NCBI GenBank assembly: GCA_934636655.1
Contig: CAKUAS010000027.1
Span: 1-22,109, forward strand
Reading direction: 5' to 3'
Origin: an uncultured Oscillospiraceae bacterium
GTDB lineage: Bacteria > Bacillota > Clostridia > Oscillospirales > Oscillospiraceae
DNA length: 22,109 nucleotides
This document shows positions 15,704 through 22,109 of the stretch, in pieces. Position 1 is the stretch's first letter. Each line of letters starts with the position of its first letter. Below the pieces are notes generated by a model. It was not told the DNA's origin. It saw only the letters and a program-made list of their open reading frames with translations, and made no database searches. Made by a program: the position numbers and the translations under genes.

Positions 15704-16135
15704 ATGAGCAAAAGGATACTGAAACTGATTTCGGTAATACTCGTGATCGTGTTTTTAGTCGGCGTACCGGTGTACGCCCTGGCCGCGGAAGCAAGGGCCA
15801 GCGCATGGTTTTCGGGCTACGGCGCTTCGGTCGTAGCATCAAGCAACGGGAAACTTTATATTGATTTTAGAGTTGTCGGGACCGGAACGATGACTAAACT
15901 CGGTGCCAGCACAATTGAGATATATAAATCAAACGGCACGTTTGTAAAATCCATCTCATACACTGCAAGCGGAAACGAATATATGATGGGCTATAACACA
16001 GCTTACCACAGCGGCTCTGTCCCCTACTCCGGCGTGGCCGGTCAGAAATACTACGCTGTTGTCACATTCTTTGCAAGGAACAGCAGCGGAGCAGATACCC
16101 GCACATACACAACATCGATCACAACCGCAAAATAA
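15704..16135 (+). CDS. Small exported protein of unknown function
   Basis: This 143-residue protein has a clear signal peptide (KRILK basic start, hydrophobic core to about residue 24, predicted cleavage in YALA-AE after residue 27). The mature part of about 116 residues is rich in Gly, Ser, Thr and Tyr and looks all-beta: GTMTKLGASTIEIYKSNGTF, then SVPYSGVAGQKYYAVVTFFAR, ending in alternating Thr residues. I have seen similar small secreted proteins in gut clostridia (possibly the DUF6147 group), but cannot confirm this without a search. AAGGAG at 15691-15696 overlaps the stop of the preceding gene, so the two are one operon. It is the likely end product of the sigma-factor locus. Confidence 0.8.
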   Translation: MSKRILKLISVILVIVFLVGVPVYALAAEARASAWFSGYGASVVASSNGKLYIDFRVVGTGTMTKLGASTIEIYKSNGTFVKSISYTASGNEYMMGYNTAYHSGSVPYSGVAGQKYYAVVTFFARNSSGADTRTYTTSITTAK

Positions 16136-16172
16136 ATAAAGCCACACGGTTAAAAGACCGTGTGGCTTTATT
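16135..16172. terminator. Bidirectional terminator between the 15704 and 16195 genes
   Basis: A perfect 16-bp stem (16135-16150 with 16157-16172) encloses TAAAAG. The core GCCACACGGT/ACCGTGTGGC is flanked by AATAAA/TTTATT, so it works in both directions, for the rightward sigma-factor operon and the leftward ATPase gene. Confidence 0.88.
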
Positions 16173-16194
16173 ATTGATTTTATAAGGAAGTGAT

Positions 16195-17496
16195 TTAGAC
16201 AAGCGTGTCATCCAGCAGAAAGTCGATGACGCTGATATTGAGAATGCCGTTGTCATCGTACCAACGCTTGCGAATGTCATGACGCACGATAATCTTCGGG
16301 AAGGAATCGCCGGTCAGCGCAAAAGGCTTATTCTCGGTGATTGCCTTTTCCTCCGATCCCAATGCGTAGGCAGACTGAATGTAGGTCTTCTTGCCGCCGG
16401 AGGTCGCAATGAAGTCGATTTCCCGCGCAACCGGAGTTACCTTTCCTTTGGCATTTTTCTCATTGCCATAGACGATGCCGATGTCAACGGAGCATTCACG
16501 GATCTGTAGCTCATTGAAAATGATGTTCTCCATGATGTGCGTCATTTCCTGCTGGCGGAAGCCGATACGGGCATTCCTCAGTCCGATGTCCTCACAGTAG
16601 TATTTGTTGGGATAGTCAAAATAGCTCTTGCCCTTAACATCCCAGCGTTTGCATTCGGTGAAGAGGAAGGAATCCGATAAGTGATCCATATAGGCTTTCA
16701 CAGTATTCAGGGCAACTACACTCTCACCGCTGCGCTTCTGCATGGTGTTGATGGCGGCGGCCACCTTCGTGGGATTGGTCAGGGAGCCGATGGACGAACA
16801 AAGGAGATCAAGAATAGCGGACAGCACATCCTCTCGCTTGATCTTCCCCCGCTCCACAATGTCCTTCAGATAAACCTCCGAAAACAGCGATTTCAGATAC
16901 GCCATCTTTGCAGCGTCTGTGGGGCGGGACAGGATCAGCGGCATACCGCCGTAGAAAGCAAACTCGTCAAAAGCGTCCTGCTTATCTCCGCCAACCGCCG
17001 AGTAGTATTCAGCAAAAGAAAGCGGATGCACACGGATCTCATCGCTCCGCCCTCGGAACTCAGTCAGTATGTCAGAGGACAGCATTTTGGAGTTGCTTCC
17101 GGTCACATAAATGTCCAAGTTGGAAAGGGACTTCAAATCGTTGAGCGCGTCGTAAAAGGTGATCTTCTTTCCGTCCGGATTATAAGGATTCGGAACCTCA
17201 TCGGACATCTGAATCTCGTCTACAAAGAGATAATATTGATCCGCGCTGTGTTCAACGATCTCCCGTACATGAGACGCAAGCTCCAGCGGATTGCGATAGC
17301 GAATATCACGGGTCAAATCCAGCTCAAAGGATAAAATGTGATCTTCGGCAACGCCCTCGCTTAGAAGGTAACTTTTGAACAGATTGCGAAGCAGATAGGA
17401 CTTGCCGCATCTGCGGATGCCGGTGATCACCTTTACCTGACCATCCCACATAAAGGAGATGATTCTCTTCAAATAGCGATCTCGTTTTATTTCCAT
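16195..17496 (-). CDS. AAA_14/DUF4143 family ATPase
   Basis: This is a cytosolic P-loop ATPase of the AAA_14-DUF4143 type, a widespread family of uncertain function that is often found in accessory DNA. The 433-residue protein has Walker A GIRRCGKS at 26-33, Walker B YLFVDEIQ at 90-96 with D93/E94, the sensor-like VTGSNSKMLSSD, and the FRGRSDEIRVHPLSFAEY segment typical of the family. The C-terminal DUF4143 part (about 200-400) includes YYCEDIGLRNAR, NIIFNELQIR and a REIDFIA stretch recalling PD-(D/E)XK-like folds. The start ATG has GGAGG 7 nt upstream. It stands alone on the minus strand between two rightward units and has its own consensus promoter, so it is probably an independently acquired gene. 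Confidence 0.93.
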   Translation of the reverse strand: MEIKRDRYLKRIISFMWDGQVKVITGIRRCGKSYLLRNLFKSYLLSEGVAEDHILSFELDLTRDIRYRNPLELASHVREIVEHSADQYYLFVDEIQMSDEVPNPYNPDGKKITFYDALNDLKSLSNLDIYVTGSNSKMLSSDILTEFRGRSDEIRVHPLSFAEYYSAVGGDKQDAFDEFAFYGGMPLILSRPTDAAKMAYLKSLFSEVYLKDIVERGKIKREDVLSAILDLLCSSIGSLTNPTKVAAAINTMQKRSGESVVALNTVKAYMDHLSDSFLFTECKRWDVKGKSYFDYPNKYYCEDIGLRNARIGFRQQEMTHIMENIIFNELQIRECSVDIGIVYGNEKNAKGKVTPVAREIDFIATSGGKKTYIQSAYALGSEEKAITENKPFALTGDSFPKIIVRHDIRKRWYDDNGILNISVIDFLLDDTLV

Positions 17497-17507
17497 ACCT
17501 TAGCCTC

Positions 17508-17547
17508 CATTGAAAACTTGCTGGTATTATCATGCTACTTTTCAATG
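17508..17547. repeat. Inverted repeat in the leader of the DUF4143 ATPase gene
   Basis: CATTGAAAA (17508-17516) and TTTTCAATG (17539-17547) are perfect 9-bp inverted arms separated by 22 bases. They lie between the predicted transcription start and the ribosome binding site, so they may be an operator or an mRNA hairpin limiting expression. Confidence 0.6.
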
Positions 17548-17550
17548 AGC

Positions 17551-17579
17551 ATTATACGCTGTTGGAGGAAGAAAATCAA
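17551..17579 (-). promoter_or_regulatory. Predicted promoter of the DUF4143 ATPase gene
   Basis: On the minus strand TTGATT (complement of 17574-17579) and a perfect TATAAT (complement of 17551-17556) are separated by 17 bp. The ATG lies about 50 bp downstream. Confidence 0.75.
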
Positions 17580-17883
17580 CCGTCTCGCTGAAATGTTCAT
17601 AAGTAAACCCAGCAACATTTCAACGATATAGATATGCAAATCTCTCATGTACGGCGGTCCAAATCACACAGCAGCTGTTTTGCACAGTATGACATGGTTT
17701 TGTTTTTTATAAGCAGAAATGGTCAAAAGCTGACGTATTAAAAAACGATAGGCGGAAAAATCGCCCAAATTCAGCTTAGCAGTGTTGATAATTTTTAACT
17801 AATAGTATATAATACCAGCTATGATCAGTTAAATTTTGACTGGTAGCGTAGAAGAGAAATAAAAATATAGAGGAGATTTAGGG
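17580..17883. other. Divergent intergenic region upstream of the GNAT gene
   Basis: No gene is visible. The region holds a 9-bp inverted repeat TGAAATGTT/AACATTTCA (17589-17597 with 17614-17622), the promoter at 17785-17813, and a TACCAG/CTGGTA inverted repeat (17813-17818 with 17840-17845) that overlaps the expected start of transcription. Confidence 0.6.
17785..17813 (+). promoter_or_regulatory. Predicted promoter of the GNAT gene
   Basis: TTGATA (17785-17790), 17 bp, TATAAT (17808-17813) is near-consensus. A TACCAG/CTGGTA inverted repeat (17813-17845) starts at the -10 and covers the first transcribed bases, which suggests repressor control. Confidence 0.75.
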
Positions 17884-19176
17884 ATGAGGAAAAAGAACAT
17901 ACAGCATCTTGTGATAGCCGCAGTGCTTTTGATCGTACTGCCATTCGTGATATCCCAATTTATGCTTGAGTGTTTGACGAAACTATTTGCGATGGATCCC
18001 GAGCAGGCATCTACAATAGCATCAACAGGGCAAGTAATAGTTCAGGCACTGGCCGCCGTGATGATCATAGTCCAGCTTGGTCAGGATAACCGGGAGGCCA
18101 AGCAACAGAGCGAAATAGAAGCTGCACGATTCCTGTTTCAGTACAATCAATCATTTTTGGAAGACGAGCATGTGATTGAAATTGAACGTCTTATCGATAA
18201 AGAATACATGGATGAAATAGACGGTATACCGCGAACTAATTCGGTGATAAATAACAACAACAGGCAATATGTAGTCAATTATCTGGTTTATCTTGAAGGA
18301 CTTGCCCCACTGGTACTTAACGGAACGCTGAAACTTGAGGTCATAGACGATCTCATGTCATATAGATTCTTCCTGGCTGTCAACAATCCCGAAATTCAGC
18401 AGAAGCATTTGTTCGTATTCCCCGATGATTACAGAGGATGTTTCAAGCTATATAAAAGTTGGAAAGCATACCGAATAGCACATGGCAGGGAAATACTCCA
18501 GGCGCAGTATTCTTTGGATCATTGGCATGATTTTAATCTATACGCAAATGACACAAACTCCGGGAAAATTGAGATAGAAAAAGGTGCATCCGCGAAATCG
18601 TATGAAGAGATAGCCGCAATTATGTTTGGCGCAGATCCATACATATTCCCGGCCGCTTTTTCACGAAGAACAATAGCTAAAACCGTTTTGCCAGAGTTCT
18701 TTGCAGATGTCGATGGCCCTTTCGGAAGCAATAATATGTATATTGCAAAAAGTGACGGACGCTTGGCGGGAGTATTATGTTTTTTTGACAAAAGCACTAA
18801 ATGCGAAATGGATTACAAAGATTTAAAGAAAAAATATGCTACCCTGCCGAACAGTTATATATATACATGTGAAAATTATTTTGAAAAAATTCTAGATAAT
18901 ATACGCTCCGAACCGGATAATTCGCTATATCTCCATAGTTTCTGCATTGCCACTAACTTTAGAGACAGAGGAATCGGCAAACAGCTACTCGTTCGGTTTA
19001 TTGAGGATAATTCGAATAAGGATATGTATCTGCATGTGTTGGAAGATAACGTGGCCGCCATTAAATTGTACAAAGATGTTGGCTTTGTGATTGAAAAATC
19101 GAATATACGCGGCTTCTCTGCAAATCCTAATAAGCGGCCAAAATGTCTGCTAATGTTGAGACACGGTCAAAAGTGA
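17884..19176 (+). CDS. Membrane-anchored GNAT-family N-acetyltransferase
   Basis: This 430-residue protein combines two N-terminal membrane helices (about 8-28 and 48-66), a helical cytoplasmic region (about 70-215, resembling DUF4760-type domains) and a C-terminal GNAT acetyltransferase domain (about 235-425). In the GNAT part the acetyl-CoA binding motif A is RDRGIGKQLL at 360-369, preceded by the beta strand LYLHSFCIA. Motif B appears as AAIKLYKDVGFV near 392-403. GNAT enzymes move an acetyl group from acetyl-CoA to an amine; the substrate here is unknown. The ATG follows GAGGAG at 17871-17876. Fusing a GNAT domain to a two-helix anchor is unusual and suggests an action close to the membrane. 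The gene is monocistronic. Confidence 0.85.
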   Translation: MRKKNIQHLVIAAVLLIVLPFVISQFMLECLTKLFAMDPEQASTIASTGQVIVQALAAVMIIVQLGQDNREAKQQSEIEAARFLFQYNQSFLEDEHVIEIERLIDKEYMDEIDGIPRTNSVINNNNRQYVVNYLVYLEGLAPLVLNGTLKLEVIDDLMSYRFFLAVNNPEIQQKHLFVFPDDYRGCFKLYKSWKAYRIAHGREILQAQYSLDHWHDFNLYANDTNSGKIEIEKGASAKSYEEIAAIMFGADPYIFPAAFSRRTIAKTVLPEFFADVDGPFGSNNMYIAKSDGRLAGVLCFFDKSTKCEMDYKDLKKKYATLPNSYIYTCENYFEKILDNIRSEPDNSLYLHSFCIATNFRDRGIGKQLLVRFIEDNSNKDMYLHVLEDNVAAIKLYKDVGFVIEKSNIRGFSANPNKRPKCLLMLRHGQK

Positions 19177-19259
19177 GTCGCCGAAGGCAACTTGTCTCTT
19201 TTTGCCGTGTACTTTTTGCGTTCAACTGACACCTCTCTCGTCCTGGTATTTTGCGAGCC

Positions 19260-19566
19260 AAGTCAAAACCTATGGCTAAGCCGGAGGTTTGACCAGGCCC
19301 TATAAGGGCCTATTACTGGCAAGCCCCTCAAGGGGCACTGAATTTTTCTTCGCTTGTATTCTCTGCCCTACCGCCCGTAAACGGGCTATCACCATCACCG
19401 GATACCTTTTTGCTTGTCGGTAATTCTATTGCTTGTCATGAATTAGTCTCCTCGTTTTTGTAAGTATTGGTCGGCAATCTTTTCACTTACTCTAACTTGG
19501 AGACTTTTTCTTTTCTGCTCTCTTCCACGCCATAGGCTCTTTTATCCCCCCGGCAGAGCCGGGGGT
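19260..19566. mobile_element. Palindrome-rich non-coding region, candidate IS200/IS605-type MITE or structured RNA
   Basis: About 300 gene-free bases hold many compact hairpins: an imperfect CAAACCT/AGGTTTTG hairpin with inner GGC/GCC (within 19264-19291), AGGCCCT/AGGGCCT (19295-19311), GCCCC/GGGGC (19323-19336), GCCCG/CGGGC (19373-19386), a nested GTCTCC/GGAGAC plus GTAAGT/ACTTAC fold (19446-19504), and CCCCCGGC/GCCGGGGG (19547-19565). End hairpins with inner bulges and a dense fold near one end are typical of IS200/IS605 elements and their omega RNAs. On the minus strand a GAGGAG and ATG remain at about 19438-19454, but the frame stops after 14 codons. The family assignment is inference. 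Confidence 0.4.
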
Positions 19567-19587
19567 TCTCTTTTGTTGCCAAAAGAA

Positions 19588-19618
19588 TACGGTGAGGATG
19601 ACGAGCATCCTCACCGTA
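19588..19618 (-). terminator. ppdK: Terminator of ppdK
   Basis: A perfect 13-bp stem (19588-19600 with 19606-19618) with a five-base loop is followed on the minus strand by ATTCTTTT. It lies about 45 bp past the ppdK stop codon. Confidence 0.82.
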
Positions 19619-19661
19619 CATACGATAGGTCTATTCAGTTTTCCTCTGACGGGACGATAGC

Positions 19662-22109
19662 CTACTTTTCTTTAATAGCAGCCTGTGCGGCGGCGAGACG
19701 GGCGATAGGAACGCGGAAGGGGCTGCAGGAGACATAGTCGAGGCCGACCTTGTGGCAGAACTCAACGGACGAAGGATCGCCGCCGTGCTCGCCGCAGATG
19801 CCGAGGTGCAGGTCGGGACGGGTGGCGCGGCCAAGCTGGCATGCCATCTTGACGAGCTTGCCTACGCCGACCTGGTCGAGCTTTGCAAACGGGTCGTTCT
19901 CGTAGATCTTCTTATCATAGTAAGCGCCGAGGAACTTGCCGGCGTCGTCACGGCTGAAGCCGAAGGTCATCTGAGTAAGGTCGTTGGTGCCGAAGGAGAA
20001 GAACTCTGCCTCCTTGGCGATCTCGTCTGCGGTCAGAGCAGCTCTGGGGATCTCGATCATTGTACCGACAAGGTACTTCATCTCGATGCCGCTTGCGGCG
20101 ATCAGCTCGTCTGCATTCTTGACAACGACGTCCTTAACGTACTTGAGCTCCTTGACCTCTCCGACCAGCGGGATCATGATCTCGGGAACCATCTTCCACT
20201 CGGGATGACGCTTCTGGACGTTTATAGCGGCGCTGATGACAGCGCGGGTCTGCATCGCGGCGATCTCGGGATAGGTGACGGCCAGACGGCAGCCGCGGTG
20301 ACCCATCATGGGATTGAACTCATGCAGAGATGCGATGAGCGCTTTGATGGCCTCGACGGACTTATGCTGCGCCTTTGCCAGTGCCTCGATATCGGCTTCC
20401 TCGGTGGGAACGAACTCGTGGAGAGGAGGATCGAGGAAGCGGATGGTTACCGGGTTTCCTTCCATTGCCTCGTAGATGCCCTCGAAGTCGGCCTGCTGCA
20501 TGGGCTCGAGCTTTGCAAGAGCCGCGACGCGCTCTTCAAGTGTGTCGGCGCAGATCATCTCGCGGAATGCTGCGATACGGTCGCTGTCGAAGAACATATG
20601 CTCGGTACGGGTCAGGCCAATGCCCTGTGCGCCGAGCTCACGAGCCTTGCGTGCGTCGTACGGAGTGTCGGCGTTCGTGCGTACCTGCAGGCGGCGATAT
20701 TTGTCGGCCCATGCCATGATGCGGCCGAACTCGCCCGCGATGGAAGCGTCAACTGTGGGGATAATGCCGTCGTAGATCTTACCGGTCGAGCCGTCGAGGG
20801 AGATGAAGTCGCCCTCGTGGAAGGTCTTGCCGGCGAGGGTGAACTGCTTGTTATCCTCGTCCATCTTAATGTCGCCGCAGCCGGAGACGCAGCACTTGCC
20901 CATGCCGCGGGCGACGACTGCCGCGTGGCTGGTCATGCCGCCGCGAACGGTCAGGATGCCCTGTGCGGCCTTCATGCCCTCGATATCCTCGGGAGAGGTC
21001 TCGAGACGGACGAGAACGACCTTTTCGCCGCGCTCATTCCATGCCTTTGCTTCCTCAGCGGTGAACACGACCTTGCCGCATGCAGCGCCGGGAGATGCGC
21101 CCAGGCCCTTGCCCATCGGAGTTGCGGCCTTGAGGGCGGCAGCGTCGAACTGGGGATGCAGCAGAGTGTCGAGGTTTCTCGGATCTATCATCGCAACGGC
21201 TTCTTTTTCGCTGATCATGCCCTCGTCGACGAGGTCGCATGCGATCTTGAGCGCGGCCTGTGCGGTGCGCTTGCCGTTACGGGTCTGGAGCATGTAGAGC
21301 TTGCCGTTTTCAACGGTGAACTCCATGTCCTGCATATCGCGGTAGTGATTCTCAAGAGTCTGGCAGACGTTCTCGAACTGAGCAAATGCCTCGGGGAACT
21401 TCTCTGCCATCTGAGCGATGGGCATCGGGGTGCGGACACCTGCGACGACGTCTTCGCCCTGTGCATTGGTCAGGAACTCGCCCATGAGCTTCTTCTCGCC
21501 GGTAGCGGGGTCGCGGGTAAACGCAACGCCGGTGCCGCAGTCATCGCCCATGTTGCCGAATGCCATGGACTGCACGTTGACAGCGGTGCCCCAGGAGTAG
21601 GGGATGTCGTTATCGCGGCGGTAGACGTTTGCGCGGGGGTTATCCCAGCTGCGGAAAACTGCCTTGATAGCGCCCATGAGCTGCTCTTTCGGGTCGGTGG
21701 GGAAGTCCTCGCCGATCTTTTCCTTGTATTCTGACTTGAACTTGCCCGCAAGTTCCTTGAGGTCGTCCGCGGTCAGCTCAACGTCCTGAGTTACGCCGCG
21801 ATCCTCTTTCATTTCATCAATAAGCTGCTCGAAGTATTTTTTGCCGACCTCCATGACAACGTCGGAGTACATCTGGATGAAGCGGCGGTAGCAGTCCCAT
21901 GCCCAACGGGGGTTGTTGGACTTCTTGGCTATGACTTCAACGACCTGCTCGTTAAGACCGAGGTTGAGGATCGTGTCCATCATGCCGGGCATGGATGCGC
22001 GTGCGCCGGAGCGAACGGAGACGAGGAGAGGATTTTCAAGATCGCCGAACTTCTTGCCGGTGATGCCTTCCATCTTCACTACATACTCCATGATCTCGGC
22101 CATGATCTC
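19662..22109 (-). CDS. ppdK: Pyruvate, phosphate dikinase (5' end outside the window)
   Basis: PPDK interconverts pyruvate, ATP and phosphate with PEP, AMP and pyrophosphate, and serves glycolysis or gluconeogenesis in many anaerobes. The visible 816 codons remain open to the window edge. Numbering from the ATG at 22103, the phosphohistidine H393 lies in GGMTSHAAVVARG and the PEP-domain cysteine C770 in GICGEHGGDP. These correspond to H455 and C831 of the Clostridium symbiosum enzyme, so about 60 N-terminal residues lie outside. The nucleotide-binding part (RSGARASMPGMMDTILNLGL at 31-50, later MLQTRNGKRT) and the C-terminal TIM barrel are intact. The ATG at 22103 is internal, not the start. 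A terminator follows the gene. No PPDK regulatory protein gene is visible nearby. Confidence 0.97.
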   Translation of the reverse strand, partial: EIMAEIMEYVVKMEGITGKKFGDLENPLLVSVRSGARASMPGMMDTILNLGLNEQVVEVIAKKSNNPRWAWDCYRRFIQMYSDVVMEVGKKYFEQLIDEMKEDRGVTQDVELTADDLKELAGKFKSEYKEKIGEDFPTDPKEQLMGAIKAVFRSWDNPRANVYRRDNDIPYSWGTAVNVQSMAFGNMGDDCGTGVAFTRDPATGEKKLMGEFLTNAQGEDVVAGVRTPMPIAQMAEKFPEAFAQFENVCQTLENHYRDMQDMEFTVENGKLYMLQTRNGKRTAQAALKIACDLVDEGMISEKEAVAMIDPRNLDTLLHPQFDAAALKAATPMGKGLGASPGAACGKVVFTAEEAKAWNERGEKVVLVRLETSPEDIEGMKAAQGILTVRGGMTSHAAVVARGMGKCCVSGCGDIKMDEDNKQFTLAGKTFHEGDFISLDGSTGKIYDGIIPTVDASIAGEFGRIMAWADKYRRLQVRTNADTPYDARKARELGAQGIGLTRTEHMFFDSDRIAAFREMICADTLEERVAALAKLEPMQQADFEGIYEAMEGNPVTIRFLDPPLHEFVPTEEADIEALAKAQHKSVEAIKALIASLHEFNPMMGHRGCRLAVTYPEIAAMQTRAVISAAINVQKRHPEWKMVPEIMIPLVGEVKELKYVKDVVVKNADELIAASGIEMKYLVGTMIEIPRAALTADEIAKEAEFFSFGTNDLTQMTFGFSRDDAGKFLGAYYDKKIYENDPFAKLDQVGVGKLVKMACQLGRATRPDLHLGICGEHGGDPSSVEFCHKVGLDYVSCSPFRVPIARLAAAQAAIKEK

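Noticed and set aside
19752..21734. A 660-codon open frame on the plus strand
   Set aside because: It is fully antisense to ppdK, whose protein is clearly conserved. Long antisense frames are a by-product of the codon bias, and no ribosome binding site supports it.
1..22109. tRNA, rRNA and CRISPR arrays
   Set aside because: No cloverleaf with conserved loop bases, no rRNA segment and no regularly spaced repeats were seen. The AAAGGAGATGATC at 13038 resembles the complement of the 16S end but is not part of an rRNA gene.

Overview
The window looks like chromosome of a spore-forming Clostridia bacterium, probably of the Oscillospiraceae/Ruminococcaceae type. The basis is a CIRCE-controlled groESL operon, a full-length SpoVT, a CotR-free Gram-positive style two-component system next to an HtrA protease, a short CstA, a clostridial PPDK, strong AGGAGG-type ribosome binding sites, and moderately GC-rich coding DNA separated by AT-rich gaps. 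The genus cannot be fixed from the sequence alone.

Positions 1-3633 carry leftward housekeeping genes: groES-groEL behind a textbook CIRCE operator, preceded by a YpsC/RlmL-like THUMP RNA methyltransferase. Positions 3634-5964 hold a rightward two-gene unit, an unrecognised 178-residue protein translationally coupled to the peptide/pyruvate transporter CstA, closed by a strong terminator. Positions 6085-9538 hold a response regulator, a sensor histidine kinase and a membrane-anchored HtrA-type protease, an arrangement that recalls envelope-stress modules such as CssRS-HtrA. A long protein at 9613-12192 joins a KaiC-like domain lacking its P-loop to a PEP-synthase/PPDK-type nucleotide-binding domain, without the usual swivelling His and PEP domains. 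It converges on spoVT across one bidirectional terminator.

Positions 12777-19661 read as accessory DNA: a small membrane protein, an XRE regulator, an ECF sigma factor, a DUF4367-type membrane protein that is probably its anti-sigma factor, a small exported protein, a leftward DUF4143 ATPase and a membrane-anchored GNAT protein. A 30-bp bipartite motif (ATGTCCCCAAAYGG-N9-GACATAT) occurs twice here, once directly before the putative anti-sigma gene. It is the best candidate for an undescribed regulatory site of the XRE/ECF locus. A palindrome-rich, gene-free stretch at about 19260-19566 looks like a non-autonomous IS200/IS605-type element or structured RNA.

The window ends inside leftward ppdK, whose first roughly 60 codons lie outside. 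PPDK and the PPDK-like fusion protein are therefore about 7.5 kb apart in the same window.
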